A stretch of 14,918 nucleotides of DNA, taken from an uncultured Lysobacteraceae bacterium. GTDB lineage: Bacteria; Pseudomonadota; Gammaproteobacteria; Xanthomonadales; Xanthomonadaceae. Numbering within the stretch: the first letter of the stretch is position 1; each line of letters opens with the position of its first letter. The translations under genes and the position numbers were made by a program. This document shows, one piece after another, positions 1 through 7,607 of this stretch. Under the pieces are notes generated by a model. That model was not told the DNA's origin. It saw nothing but the letters and a program-made list of their open reading frames with translations, and did not search any database. The stretch spans positions 1 to 14,918 of the forward strand of contig CAMPJU010000008.1 in NCBI GenBank assembly GCA_946886995.1, in the 5' to 3' direction.

Positions 1-585
1 GCCAACGCGCTGACCTTCATGGCCTCGGACCGCGAGATCGTGGAGACCGCCTACCCCGGCGACGTCATCGGCATCCACAACCACGGCACCATCTCGATCG
101 GCGACAGTTTCAGCGAGGGCGAGAAGCTCGCCTTCACCGGCATCCCGAACTTCGCGCCCGAACTGTTCCGCCGCGCGCGCCTGCGCGATCCGCTCAAGCT
201 CAAGCAGCTGCAGAAAGGGCTTGCGCAGTTGTCGGAGGAAGGCGCGACCCAGTTCTTCAGGCCGCTGATGAGCAACGACCTGATCCTGGGCGCGGTGGGC
301 GTGCTGCAGTTCGACGTCGTCGCCTACCGGCTGAAGGACGAGTACGGCGTCGATGCCGCGTTCGAGCCGGTGCAGGTCACCACCGCGCGCTGGGTGAAGG
401 GGACCGACGCGCGCAAGCTCGAGGAGTTCCGCGACAGGAACGCGATGAACCTGGGCGAGGACGCCGCCGGGCAGCTGGTGTACCTGGCCCCGACCCGGGT
501 GAACCTGCAGCTGGCCCAGGAGCGCTGGCCGGACCTGGAGTTCGCCGCGACCCGGGAGCACGCGCAGGCGCTCGCGAACGCCTGA
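1..585 (+). CDS. prfC: Peptide chain release factor 3 (RF3), C-terminal part, 5' truncated by the window edge
   Basis: RF3 is a cytosolic translational GTPase that recycles RF1/RF2 from the ribosome after peptide release. The frame is open from base 1 (reads [12 protein letters not shown]), so the GTPase G domain lies outside the window and the ATG at 19 is internal. The visible 194 residues match the known RF3 C-terminal half closely by eye: [18 protein letters not shown], then [14 protein letters not shown], then [13 protein letters not shown], then [21 protein letters not shown], ending with [11 protein letters not shown] and TREH, where the E. coli protein also ends apart from a short tail. 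The stop is TGA at 583-585. The next gene starts 55 bases downstream on the same strand, and I see no convincing terminator or promoter between them. The identification is firm. Confidence 0.97.
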   Translation, partial: ANALTFMASDREIVETAYPGDVIGIHNHGTISIGDSFSEGEKLAFTGIPNFAPELFRRARLRDPLKLKQLQKGLAQLSEEGATQFFRPLMSNDLILGAVGVLQFDVVAYRLKDEYGVDAAFEPVQVTTARWVKGTDARKLEEFRDRNAMNLGEDAAGQLVYLAPTRVNLQLAQERWPDLEFAATREHAQALANA

Positions 586-640
586 GCACGCGCCAGGGCG
601 CATTCACCTTCGTTTGACCGCCACGCGGTGATCTTGCGGC

Positions 641-2581
641 ATGGGCGCTGCACGACCGGATCTTCGCGGAATGCTCCAGGCGGCGCGGACCCGCGCCGGC
701 GTGGAGGCACGCGCGGCCGCGGCGCATCCGTGGCGGGCCGGCATCGGACTGTTGCTGCTCTGCATCGCGCTGCTGTTGCTGCTCTGGGACTGGAACTGGT
801 TCAAGGGTCCCGTGGAGCGCCAGGTCGAGGCCCGCACCGGGCGCGCGTTCGAGATCCGCGGCGACCTCGACGTCGACCTGGGGCACACCACCGTGGTCAC
901 CGCCGACCGGCTGCAGCTCGGCAACGCCGACTGGGCGGAGCGGCCGGTCATGGCGTCGACCGACCGGCTGCGCATCGCCATCGAGGTCTGGCCGCTGCTG
1001 CGCGGTGACGTCCGCATCCCGGAACTGCGCCTCGACCGGCCGCGCGCGTTCCTCGAGAAGGGACCGGGCGGCGTGGGCAACTGGGTCTTCGACGACGACC
1101 CCGCCGACGACCCTCCGGAGTTCCGCAGCCTCTGGATCGAGGACGGGCACCTGCAGGTGGTGGACGCGGCGGCCGATACGATGGTGGAGCTCGACCTGGA
1201 CAGCGTGCCCGCCGGGAAGGACGACGCGGCGCCGGCGATCACCGGCACGGGCAGCGGGCGCTGGCAGGGCAATCCCTTCGTGGTCGAAGGACGCGCGGAA
1301 TCGCCGCTGGAATTGCGAAACCGCGAACGGCCCTATCGCCTCGACGTCCGGGCGAGCGCGGGTGACACCCATGCCCATGCGCGCGGCACCCTGGTCGATC
1401 CACTCCGGCTCACCGACTTCGACCTGCAGCTGGCGCTGTCGGGTGCCGACCTGGAAGACCTGTATCCCCTGCTCGGCCTGGCCCTGCCGCCCACCCCGGC
1501 CTACGCACTGGACGGCCACTTCTTCCGCGACGGCAACGCCTGGCACTACGACGACTTCGAGGGCAAGGTCGGCGACAGCGACCTGGCCGGCGACGCCAAC
1601 GTGGACGCCTCCGGCGACCGCCCCTACCTGCGCGCGGACCTGGCCTCGAACCGGCTTGACCTCGAGGACCTCGGGGGCTTCATCGGTGCGCCGCCCGGCG
1701 AACCCGCGGCCGTCGCCGCCCGTGGCCGGCTGCTGCCCGACACTCCGTACGACCTGGAGAAACTCGGCGCGATGGATGCGGATGTGCGCCTGCGCGCGGC
1801 GCGCATCGTCGGTACCCGCCTGCCGCTGGACGACATGGACGCCCACCTGCTGCTCGAGGGCGGGCTGTTGCGCCTGGATCCGCTGGACTTCGGCGTCGCC
1901 GGCGGCAACGTGCGCTCCACCATCCGGCTCGATGGCCGCGAGTCGCCGATCCGGGTGCAGGCGCAGGCGGCGGTCCGCGGCCTCGACCTGAAGCGCTTGA
2001 TGCCGCAGGCCGAGCTCGCCCAGGGCGCGATCGGCCGCATCGGCGGCGACATCGCGCTTGCGGGCAGCGGCAACTCCGTCGCGAAGATGCTCGCGACTTC
2101 CAGTGGCGACGTCGCGCTCGGCATGGGCCGTGGCCAGGTGAGCAACCTGCTGATGGAATACGCCGGCCTGGACATCGCCGAGGCACTGAAGTTCATGATC
2201 ACCGGCGACCGCAAGGTGCCCGTCCGCTGCGCCTTCGCCGACTTCGCGGTGGAGGGCGGGGTCATGTCCGCGCGCGCGCTCGCGTTCGACACCACCGACA
2301 CCATCATCGTCGGCGAGGGCACCGTCGACCTGCGCAACGAGACGCTCGCGATGACGCTCCGGCCGCGACCGAAGGACCGCAGCCTCTTCGTGTTCCGGTC
2401 ACCGCTGCTGCTGCGTGGCACGTTCGCCGACCCGTCCTTCTCGCCCGACCCGGCGCGCGTCGGCTTGCGCGCGGCGATCGCGCTCGCGCTCGGCAGCATC
2501 GCGCCGCCGGCCGCGCTGCTGGCGACGATCGAGCTTGGGCCGGGCGGGGACGCCGAGTGCGGCGGCCGCTACGCGAAGTAG
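641..2581 (+). CDS. AsmA family protein (inner-membrane anchored, periplasmic)
   Basis: 646-residue protein of the AsmA family: proteins with one N-terminal membrane anchor and a long beta-rich periplasmic body, linked in other bacteria to outer-membrane assembly and lipid transport. What is visible: a hydrophobic segment at about residues 33-49, followed directly by WDWNWFKGPVERQVEARTGR, the typical AsmA N-terminal signature. Then come repeated short strand-like segments and a C-terminal AsmA-like domain (about 430-600: LDLKRLMP, GDIALAGSGNSVAKML, LLMEYAGLDIAEAL, FAVEGGVMSARALAFDT, GTVDLRNETLAMTLRP). The layout resembles E. coli YhjG-type AsmA proteins more than AsmA itself. The start at 641 has no good Shine-Dalgarno site; the ATG at 671 (residue 11) is an alternative that keeps the anchor. 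The gene may be co-transcribed with prfC and converges on the CBS-domain gene with 13 bases between stops. The family call is good; the specific function is unknown. Confidence 0.88.
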   Translation: MGAARPDLRGMLQAARTRAGVEARAAAAHPWRAGIGLLLLCIALLLLLWDWNWFKGPVERQVEARTGRAFEIRGDLDVDLGHTTVVTADRLQLGNADWAERPVMASTDRLRIAIEVWPLLRGDVRIPELRLDRPRAFLEKGPGGVGNWVFDDDPADDPPEFRSLWIEDGHLQVVDAAADTMVELDLDSVPAGKDDAAPAITGTGSGRWQGNPFVVEGRAESPLELRNRERPYRLDVRASAGDTHAHARGTLVDPLRLTDFDLQLALSGADLEDLYPLLGLALPPTPAYALDGHFFRDGNAWHYDDFEGKVGDSDLAGDANVDASGDRPYLRADLASNRLDLEDLGGFIGAPPGEPAAVAARGRLLPDTPYDLEKLGAMDADVRLRAARIVGTRLPLDDMDAHLLLEGGLLRLDPLDFGVAGGNVRSTIRLDGRESPIRVQAQAAVRGLDLKRLMPQAELAQGAIGRIGGDIALAGSGNSVAKMLATSSGDVALGMGRGQVSNLLMEYAGLDIAEALKFMITGDRKVPVRCAFADFAVEGGVMSARALAFDTTDTIIVGEGTVDLRNETLAMTLRPRPKDRSLFVFRSPLLLRGTFADPSFSPDPARVGLRAAIALALGSIAPPAALLATIELGPGGDAECGGRYAK

Positions 2582-2594
2582 TGCATGCCGGGTG

Positions 2595-3023
2595 TCACGA
2601 CGCGATGTAGCGCTGCAGCTGGTCGATCTCGAGCTGCTGGTCCTCGATCACCGCGCGCACCAGGTCGCCGATCGACACCACGCCGAGCACCGCGTCGCGC
2701 TCGAGCACCGGCAGGTGGCGGATACGCTTGTCGGTGACCAGCTGCATGCAGTGGTCGACGCTGTCGTCGAGGCGGACGGTGACGACGTTCGCCGTCATGA
2801 TGTCCCGCACCGGGGTGTCGCGCGACGAGCGCCCCTGCAGCACGATCTTGCGCGCGTAGTCGCGCTCGGAAAGGATCCCCGCCAGCCGGCCGGCCTGCAT
2901 CACCACCACCGCGCCGATGCCCTTCTCCGCCATCAGCCGGATGGCGTCGATCACCGGGGCATCGGGGCCGATCGCGAAGACCTCAGGCGCCTTGGCCTCG
3001 AGCAGGTGCCGGACCCTGCGCAT
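2595..3023 (-). CDS. Two-CBS-domain protein
   Basis: 142-residue cytosolic protein consisting almost entirely of a CBS-domain pair (a Bateman module). CBS1 is at about residues 8-63 (FAIGPDAPVIDAIRLMAEKG, then AGILSERDYARKI). CBS2 is at about 75-127 (DIMTANVVTVRLDDSVD, then IRHLPVLERDAVLGVVSIGDLV). Such modules bind adenine nucleotides such as AMP, ATP or SAM and act as energy or ligand sensors, but as a stand-alone protein its partner is unknown. The frame is open further upstream to 3122, but the ATG at 3023 is chosen because it has the strongest Shine-Dalgarno site in the window and begins the conserved fold. The gene starts inside the last 41 bases of the upstream glycosyltransferase gene, so translation of the two is probably coupled. 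It converges with the AsmA-family gene. Confidence 0.92.
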   Translation of the reverse strand: MRRVRHLLEAKAPEVFAIGPDAPVIDAIRLMAEKGIGAVVVMQAGRLAGILSERDYARKIVLQGRSSRDTPVRDIMTANVVTVRLDDSVDHCMQLVTDKRIRHLPVLERDAVLGVVSIGDLVRAVIEDQQLEIDQLQRYIAS

Positions 3024-4011
3024 GGCTCCCTCCTTGCCCCGGATGGACCTGCCACGAGGATACTCCCGTGGGCGGGCGCCAGGCATCCACCAGGTACAGC
3101 GGCCGCTGCTTGGCCTCGTCATACAGCCGGCCCAGGTACTCCCCGATCAGGCCGAGCGCGACCAGCTGGGTGCCGCCCAGGAACAGGATCACCGCCATCA
3201 TCGTCGGCCAGCCGGCGACCGGGTCGCCCCAGAAGAGCGCCTTCAGGATGATCCAGAGGCCGTACCCGAAGGCCAGCAGGGCGGTGGCGACCCCCAGGTA
3301 GGTCGCGATCCGCAGCGGGGCCGTGCTGAAGCTGGTGACGCCTTCCAGCGCGAAGTTCCACAGCTTCCAGAAGTTGAACTTGGTGACGCCGGCCAGCCGT
3401 GCATCGCGCTGGTACGGCACCGAGACGCGGTTGTAGCCCACCCAGCCGAACAGGCCCTTCATGAAACGGTGGCGCTCGCGCAACTGCCTGAGCGCGGCCA
3501 GCGCGCGCGGCGACAGCAGCCGGAAGTCGCCGGTGTCGCGCGGGATCGGGGTTTTCGAGAGCCGGCCGATCACGCGGTAGAACGCATGCGCCGTGGCGCG
3601 CTTGAGCCAGCCCTCGCCTTCGCGCTCCAGCCGCGTGCCGTGCACGTCGTCGTAGCCCTCGCGCCACAACTCGACGAAGCGCGGGACGAGTTCCGGCGGG
3701 TCCTGCCCGTCCGCGTCGAGGATCAGCGCGGCGCCCTCGTCCACCTGGTCGAGGCCGGCTGTAAGTGCGGCCTCCTTGCCGAAGTTGCGCGACAGCCGCA
3801 TCACCCCGACCCGCGGATCGGCGTCGGCGAAGGACTGCAGCAGTGCCCAGGTCCCGTCGACGCTGCCGTCGTCGACGTACAGCACGCGCCCGTCGATGCC
3901 GTCCCGCACCGACAGCTGGTCGAGCACGGCGGCGATGCGCGGCTGCAGCAGTGGCAGCGACTCGGCCTCGTTGCAGGCGGCGATGACGATGGTGAGGAGG
4001 TCGCGCGACAT
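2983..4011 (-). CDS. Family 2 glycosyltransferase, membrane-anchored (GtrB/DPM1-like)
   Basis: 342-residue enzyme predicted to transfer a sugar from a nucleotide sugar to a polyprenyl phosphate at the cytoplasmic face of the inner membrane. GT-A fold motifs are visible: TIVIAACNEAESL (7-19), VDDGSVDGTW (46-55), SRNFGKEAALTAGLD (74-88), the metal-binding-type LDADGQDPPE (98-107) and RDTGDFRLLS (158-167). Two C-terminal membrane helices follow (about 235-260 and 268-293), ending in GLIGEYLGRLYDEAKQRPLY, the hallmark arrangement of bactoprenol glucosyltransferase GtrB/YfdH-like proteins. The ATG at 4011 starts the conserved fold, although no good Shine-Dalgarno site precedes it. The gene begins 41 bases after mtgA on the same strand, and its last 41 bases overlap the CBS gene. 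No GtrA-type flippase gene is adjacent, so the acceptor and the glycan are unknown. The roughly 30-residue Pro/Gly/Ala-rich tail is not part of the family core. Confidence 0.92.
   Translation of the reverse strand: MSRDLLTIVIAACNEAESLPLLQPRIAAVLDQLSVRDGIDGRVLYVDDGSVDGTWALLQSFADADPRVGVMRLSRNFGKEAALTAGLDQVDEGAALILDADGQDPPELVPRFVELWREGYDDVHGTRLEREGEGWLKRATAHAFYRVIGRLSKTPIPRDTGDFRLLSPRALAALRQLRERHRFMKGLFGWVGYNRVSVPYQRDARLAGVTKFNFWKLWNFALEGVTSFSTAPLRIATYLGVATALLAFGYGLWIILKALFWGDPVAGWPTMMAVILFLGGTQLVALGLIGEYLGRLYDEAKQRPLYLVDAWRPPTGVSSWQVHPGQGGSHAQGPAPARGQGA
3029..3035 (-). promoter_or_regulatory. Ribosome binding site of the CBS-domain gene (decides its start)
   Basis: Read on the minus strand this is AAGGAGG, a full-length anti-16S match, five bases before the ATG at 3023. 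It lies within the coding sequence of the upstream glycosyltransferase. It settles the start of the CBS protein against the longer open frame beginning at 3122. Confidence 0.85.
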
Positions 4012-4052
4012 GGGCGGATGGTACCCGGACGCCGGGCGCCGGGCGGCACGGA

Positions 4053-4784
4053 TCAGGGGTCGAGTGAACCGAGGTAGCCGGTGCCGCCGATCTGGCGCAT
4101 CTGGCGCTGGATGGCCGAGGTGCGGCCGCGCACGTACGGACCGGGCCGGGGAACGCTGTAGCGCCGGGGGCTGGGCAGGACCGCGGCGAGCCGCGCGGCC
4201 TCCCACGGAGCGAGCGAGGCCGCGTCCTTGCCGAACCAGGTACGGGCCGCCGCCTGGGCCCCGTAGACGCCGTCGCCGAACTCGGCGACGTTGACGTACA
4301 CCTCGATGATCCGCGACTTCGGCCAGAGCGCCTCGACGAGCACGGTGTACCAGGCCTCCAGCCCCTTGCGCACCCAGCTGCGGCCGCTCCACAGGAACAG
4401 GTTCTTGGCGACCTGCTGGCTGATCGTGCTCGCGCCGCGCAGCCGCTCGCCGCGCGCGTGCGCCGCGCGTGCCTGCTCGATCGCCACGAAGTCGAAACCG
4501 GCGTGCTCCGCGAACCGCTGGTCCTCCGCGGCGATCATCGCGACCGGCACGTGCGGGGAGATCGCATCGAGGTCGCGCCAGTCGTAGGCGACCCTGAAAC
4601 CCGCGTCCCCGTCGCCCCAGGCCTCGAACTGCCGCGCCGCCATGAACGCGCTGAACGGCGGGTCGACGAATCGCAGGACCAGCACCTGCAGCACCGAGAA
4701 CGACAGCAGCACGAGCGCCAGCAACGCGAGCCGCCGCACCCAGCGTCGCACCGGTCCGCGCTTTCGCTTCACGGATGTGGCCAT
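4053..4784 (-). CDS. mtgA: Monofunctional biosynthetic peptidoglycan transglycosylase
   Basis: 243-residue glycosyltransferase family 51 enzyme that polymerises lipid II into glycan strands in the periplasm. One N-terminal membrane anchor is visible after a basic stretch (about residues 19-39), followed by the GT51 domain. Its diagnostic motifs are [14 protein letters not shown] (85-98, with the presumed catalytic Glu87), [17 protein letters not shown] (116-132), [20 protein letters not shown] (139-158) and [19 protein letters not shown] (163-181). There is no transpeptidase domain, and the length fits MtgA rather than a bifunctional PBP. The ATG at 4784 has an AGGAA-type ribosome site and precedes the basic/anchor segment. 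A much longer open frame upstream is an artefact of GC-rich sequence antisense to hslO and the next gene. It heads a run of mtgA, glycosyltransferase and CBS gene, and is divergent from hslO. Confidence 0.95.
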   Translation of the reverse strand: MATSVKRKRGPVRRWVRRLALLALVLLSFSVLQVLVLRFVDPPFSAFMAARQFEAWGDGDAGFRVAYDWRDLDAISPHVPVAMIAAEDQRFAEHAGFDFVAIEQARAAHARGERLRGASTISQQVAKNLFLWSGRSWVRKGLEAWYTVLVEALWPKSRIIEVYVNVAEFGDGVYGAQAAARTWFGKDAASLAPWEAARLAAVLPSPRRYSVPRPGPYVRGRTSAIQRQMRQIGGTGYLGSLDP

Positions 4785-4789
4785 ACAAT
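4784..4789 (+). promoter_or_regulatory. Possible -10 box for hslO in the mtgA/hslO divergent gap
   Basis: TACAAT matches the sigma-70 -10 consensus at 5 of 6 positions and would give a transcription start near 4796, ahead of the hslO start at 4830. The box overlaps the first bases of mtgA on the opposite strand. I find no good -35 at the standard 16-18 base spacing, so the call is weak. The two genes have only 45 bases between their starts, so any promoters here must overlap or reach into the coding sequences. Confidence 0.3.
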
Positions 4790-4793
4790 TCCT
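4789..4793 (-). promoter_or_regulatory. Ribosome binding site of mtgA
   Basis: AGGAA on the minus strand, four bases upstream of the ATG at 4784. The spacing is short but usable. It supports the start at 4784 over any in-frame start further upstream. Confidence 0.5.
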
Positions 4794-4829
4794 GCGCGCA
4801 ACGAGCGTGCAATGGTACTTGCCCGATCC

Positions 4830-5738
4830 ATGGATGACGCCTCCCGGGACCCCGACCGCCTGACCCGTTTCCTGCTGGAGCATGCCGGCGTGCGCGGCGT
4901 GCGCGTGCACCTGGACGCCGCCTGGCGGGACATCACCTCGCGCGCGGACTATCCGCGGGAGGTGGCGCTGCTGCTCGGCCAGGCTGCGGTGGCGACGGCG
5001 TTGCTGACGGCGCACGCGAAGGTCGAGGGCCGGCTGTCGCTGCAGCTGCGTGGCGAGGAGGGACCGCTGCGCCTGCTGTTCGCCGAATGCACGGCGTCCG
5101 GCACGCTGCGCGGCATCGCGCGGCTGGACGAGGACGATGCGTCGACGCCCGGGAGCGACCTGCGCGAGCTCGGCACCGGCGCGATCCTGGCGATCACGAT
5201 CGAGAACCCGGCGCCGGGCGGGCGCGACCCGACCCGCTACCAGGGGCTGGTCCCGCTGGAGGCACCGACCCTTGCGGGCGCCCTCGAGGACTACTTCAGG
5301 CAATCCGAACAGCTGCCGACCCGCCTGCTCCTGGCCGCGGACGATGCCCACGCCGCCGGGATCATGCTCCAGAAGCTGCCGGGCGATGCCGGCGACGACG
5401 ACGGCTGGACCCGGGCCAGCGCCCTCCTGGACACGCTCGCCCCGCAGGAGTTGCTGGACTGGCCGGTCGCGACGCTGCTGCACCGGCTGTTCCACGACGA
5501 GGACGTGCGGATGCTGGGCCAGCAGCCCCTGCGCTTCGAGTGTTCCTGCTCGCGCGAGCGGGTGGCCGGGGTCCTGCGGTCCCTCGGCGAGGACGAGGCC
5601 CGTGCGGCCGCCGAGGAGGGCATGGCCGAGATCCGGTGCGAGTTCTGTGGCGAGCGCTACCATTTCGACGCCGACCAGATCGCCGCCCTGTTCGCGGCGG
5701 GGACGCCGGCGATGGAGCCTCCGCCCAGCCTCCAGTAA
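4830..5738 (+). CDS. hslO: Redox-regulated chaperone Hsp33
   Basis: 302-residue cytosolic holdase activated by oxidation, which protects unfolding proteins during oxidative stress. The sequence aligns by eye along its whole length with E. coli Hsp33: [20 protein letters not shown] at the start, then [20 protein letters not shown] (137-156) and [21 protein letters not shown] (157-177). The four zinc-binding cysteines of the redox switch are present as CSC at 238/240 and CEFC at 270/273. The start at 4830 (MDDASRD) places the N-terminus where the E. coli protein begins. An in-frame ATG at 4812 would add six residues and cannot be excluded, since neither start has a clear Shine-Dalgarno site. 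The gene is divergent from mtgA. No clear terminator follows. Confidence 0.96.
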   Translation: MDDASRDPDRLTRFLLEHAGVRGVRVHLDAAWRDITSRADYPREVALLLGQAAVATALLTAHAKVEGRLSLQLRGEEGPLRLLFAECTASGTLRGIARLDEDDASTPGSDLRELGTGAILAITIENPAPGGRDPTRYQGLVPLEAPTLAGALEDYFRQSEQLPTRLLLAADDAHAAGIMLQKLPGDAGDDDGWTRASALLDTLAPQELLDWPVATLLHRLFHDEDVRMLGQQPLRFECSCSRERVAGVLRSLGEDEARAAAEEGMAEIRCEFCGERYHFDADQIAALFAAGTPAMEPPPSLQ

Positions 5739-5794
5739 GGCCTTCACGCATCCTGCGACGGCCTCTTCACGATCCCTAGACGCCCCCGGATGGA

Positions 5795-5823
5795 TTGTTA
5801 AGGAAACATAAATCCGGTAGGCT
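5795..5823 (+). promoter_or_regulatory. Putative promoter for the exported-protein pair, in an AT-rich patch
   Basis: TTGTTA (5795-5800) and TAGGCT (5818-5823) are separated by 17 bases, a reasonable sigma-70 layout with 4/6 and 3/6 matches. The patch 5794-5814 is conspicuously AT-rich for this region and contains GTTAAGGAAACATAA, which may serve as a regulator or UP-like site. It lies 54 bases before the ATG at 5878. Position and composition are seen; promoter activity is inferred. Confidence 0.4.
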
Positions 5824-5877
5824 GACCGCCTGCCCCAGACGGGGAACTTGCCGGCCCGGAGCCGGTCGTATCCAGCG

Positions 5878-6729
5878 ATGCCAAAGCGCCACTCGCCAAC
5901 CTTGCCTGCCTGCCTGCTCGCCGCCGCGTTCGCGCTGTCGGGCATTGCGCATGCGCAGACGTCGCGGGCCGACGACCAGGCCGCGCTTCCGGTCTGGAAC
6001 AACGACAAGCTCGAAGCGGTGTTGCTGCTCGAACCCGCCGCCGGCGACGCCGGCACGCGCTGGAAGTTCGGCCAGACCTCGCTCGATGCGGCGTTCGGAC
6101 TGCAGGACGGCGACTCGCTCGGCCTGCTGTGCGACCGCAAGAACGGGATCGCGGGCGCGATCGGCAACCTGGCCGAGAACTGCAGCGTCGCCGCGCTCGC
6201 CGGTGGTATCGGCAACCCGGGTGGCAAGCGCGCGAGCGCCACCGCCAGCCTGCTGCGCGCGGGCAACCGCCTGGGCCTGACCGTCGGGACCGGGCGCGAC
6301 ATGCTGCCGTCGTGGCTCTCGCCACGCGGCGCGCGTTTCGAACAGACCGACCTCACCCTGTTCGCGCAGAAGACCTTCGGCAGCGAAGCCGTGGTGTCGA
6401 TCGGCGGCACGGTCGCGCACGCACGCCTGGTGCCTGCCGACCAGGTGCCTGCGCTGGCCGACCGCTGGAGCAGCAAGAGCCTGAGCATCGGCGGCGGCAT
6501 CGGCGACTTCGGCGCGAGCATCGTCGGCCGCGTGGTCGACGTGCCTGGCCAGCCGGAACAATGGCAGGGCCTGGGCCTGGGACTGACCTGGCGCACCCCG
6601 TGGAGCGGCAAGCTCACGGTCGGCGCGGAAAACGTGGTCACCCGCGGCCGCAATCCCTTCTCGCCCGCGTACGAGGGCGACGAGGAAGAGGGCACCGTGC
6701 CCTACGTGCGTTACGAGCAGGACCTGTAG
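5878..6729 (+). CDS. Exported protein of unknown function, beta-strand rich
   Basis: 283-residue protein that I do not recognise. A clear Sec signal peptide is visible: basic MPKRH, hydrophobic core [10 protein letters not shown], and a probable cleavage site after AHA (residue 26). The mature part has many short alternating segments ending in aromatic or small residues ([52 protein letters not shown]). This could be a small outer-membrane barrel or a periplasmic beta protein, but the C-terminus (VRYEQDL) lacks the usual terminal Phe of outer-membrane barrels. Two cysteines (85 and 102) could form a disulfide. The ATG at 5878 is chosen because it gives the ideal signal peptide; a TTG at 5848 is the only longer option. 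The next gene starts 69 bases downstream on the same strand, so the two are probably one operon. Export is fairly sure; function is unknown. Confidence 0.8.
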   Translation: MPKRHSPTLPACLLAAAFALSGIAHAQTSRADDQAALPVWNNDKLEAVLLLEPAAGDAGTRWKFGQTSLDAAFGLQDGDSLGLLCDRKNGIAGAIGNLAENCSVAALAGGIGNPGGKRASATASLLRAGNRLGLTVGTGRDMLPSWLSPRGARFEQTDLTLFAQKTFGSEAVVSIGGTVAHARLVPADQVPALADRWSSKSLSIGGGIGDFGASIVGRVVDVPGQPEQWQGLGLGLTWRTPWSGKLTVGAENVVTRGRNPFSPAYEGDEEEGTVPYVRYEQDL

Positions 6730-6785
6730 CGCAGCATCCTGCGACGCCGCGCGCATGTCGCGCGTACCACTGGCCGATCCCTCAT

Positions 6786-6789
6786 GGAG
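6786..6789 (+). promoter_or_regulatory. Ribosome binding site deciding the start of the Sel1-like gene
   Basis: GGAG nine bases before the ATG at 6799. It overlaps the upstream in-frame ATG at 6784, which has no ribosome site of its own, so 6799 is the better start. Confidence 0.45.
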
Positions 6790-6798
6790 CGAGCCAGC

Positions 6799-7554
6799 AT
6801 GTCGAACCGAACCAAACTTCCTGGCTGCGGCTTGCTCGCAGTGCTTTCCCTCGCATGCGCGAACGCGGCGGGCGCGCCTCCGGTGCCACGTGACGCGCCG
6901 ATCGACGGCGCGGTGATCGCTGCCGGATACCTCAGCCACCACCCCGACCTGCGACACCGGATCGAGGGCATGCGGGCACTGGACGACGGCTTCCCGAAGC
7001 AGGCGATGACCGCGTTCCGCCGCGCCGCGCGCTATGCCGACAAGCCGGCGCAGGCGATGCTCGCGCACCTGTACTGGACCGGGACCGGCACGCCTGTCGA
7101 CCGGCCCCGCGGCTACGCGTGGATGGACATCGCGGCCCAGCGTGGCTATCCCGGTTTCATCGGCTGGCGCGAGCGATACTGGGCCGCGTTTTCGCCGGCC
7201 GAGGGTCGCGACGCGTTCACGATCGGCCGGCCGCTGATGGACACCTATGGCGATGCGTCCGCCAAGCCGCGGCTGGAACGGGTCATGCGGCGCGGCTTGC
7301 GACAGCAGGCCGGATCGCGGGTGGGTGGATCGGCGATCGGCATGACGATCAAGCTGGTGGGCCCGACGGCCGGCGGGTCGACGTCGTCGTACGTGGCCGA
7401 AGCCCTCGGCATGACGATCGACGGCAATGACTACTACCAGCGGAAATACTGGCATCCCCGCGCCTACTGGGAATGGCAGGACAGGCAATGGGGCGTGGAT
7501 CCGTCCGGCACGGTGGTCGTGCAATCCGTCCAGCGCGTCGAAGACGGCACCTGA
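6799..7554 (+). CDS. Exported protein with a Sel1-like repeat
   Basis: 251-residue exported protein. The N-terminus has a signal peptide (residues about 1-26, core LLAVLSLACANAAGA). SLAC at 17-20 is a poor lipobox, so cleavage by signal peptidase I after residue 26 is more likely than lipidation. Residues about 66-117 form a Sel1-type alpha-helical hairpin repeat (PKQAMTAFRRAARYADKPAQ, then AMLAHLYWTGTGTPVDRPR, then GYAWMDIAAQRGY). Sel1 repeats mediate protein-protein contacts, often in envelope or signalling complexes. The C-terminal third is unrecognised and rich in Tyr/Trp (DYYQRKYWHPRAYWEWQDRQW, 211-231). It follows the unknown exported protein after 69 bases, presumably co-transcribed, and so may act with it in the periplasm. 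The start at 6799 is preferred over 6784 because of GGAG spacing. Confidence 0.82.
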   Translation: MSNRTKLPGCGLLAVLSLACANAAGAPPVPRDAPIDGAVIAAGYLSHHPDLRHRIEGMRALDDGFPKQAMTAFRRAARYADKPAQAMLAHLYWTGTGTPVDRPRGYAWMDIAAQRGYPGFIGWRERYWAAFSPAEGRDAFTIGRPLMDTYGDASAKPRLERVMRRGLRQQAGSRVGGSAIGMTIKLVGPTAGGSTSSYVAEALGMTIDGNDYYQRKYWHPRAYWEWQDRQWGVDPSGTVVVQSVQRVEDGT

Positions 7555-7568
7555 GCCGACGCCGCCCG

Positions 7569-7589
7569 CGCGCCACGGCGCGTGGTGCG
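7569..7589 (+). promoter_or_regulatory. Imperfect palindrome in the -35 region of the beta-hydroxylase operon
   Basis: CGCGCCACG (7569-7577), a 3-base spacer, then CGTGGTGCG (7581-7589): nine pairs with one G-T pair. It lies between the Sel1-like gene and the hydroxylase gene, centred about 29 bases before the predicted transcription start. A second short inverted repeat (GCGCC at 7590-7594 and GGCGC at 7603-7607) flanks the -10 box. No T-tract follows on either strand, so it is a poor terminator; an operator is the more attractive reading, although GC-rich DNA makes such symmetry by chance. Confidence 0.3.
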
Positions 7590-7595
7590 GCGCCT

Positions 7596-7601
7596 TATCA
7601 T
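7596..7601 (+). promoter_or_regulatory. -10 box of a probable leaderless promoter for the hydroxylase-sulfotransferase operon
   Basis: TATCAT matches the -10 consensus at 5 of 6 positions and ends exactly six bases before the ATG at 7608, so transcription would start on or next to the start codon. The hydroxylase ATG has no Shine-Dalgarno site, which fits translation of a leaderless mRNA. No consensus -35 is present 16-18 bases upstream; that space is taken by the palindrome. Confidence 0.5.
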
Positions 7602-7607
7602 GGGCGC

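Noticed and set aside
586..610. Short inverted repeat GCGC-CAGG-GCGC after prfC as a terminator
   Set aside because: The stem is only four pairs and no T run follows.
377..1846. Minus-strand open frame antisense to prfC and the AsmA-family gene
   Set aside because: No domain or ribosome site, and the plus strand carries well-supported proteins across the whole stretch.
4012..4812. Upstream extension of the glycosyltransferase frame through mtgA
   Set aside because: The added residues are an out-of-frame reading of mtgA; the glycosyltransferase fold starts at the ATG at 4011.
4785..6695. Long minus-strand open frame continuing upstream of mtgA, antisense to hslO and the exported protein
   Set aside because: It has no recognisable domain, its composition is typical of the antisense of GC-rich genes, and the mtgA start at 4784 has a ribosome site and begins a normal-length MtgA.
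7569..7607. Palindrome after the Sel1-like gene as an intrinsic terminator
   Set aside because: No T-tract on either strand, and it lies in the promoter spacer of the next gene; an operator reading is kept as a weak call instead.
7555..7607. Search for a small precursor-peptide gene as substrate of the modifying enzymes
   Set aside because: The gaps at 7555-7607 and 12315-12423 are too short, or filled with promoter and terminator elements, and contain no convincing small gene with a ribosome site.
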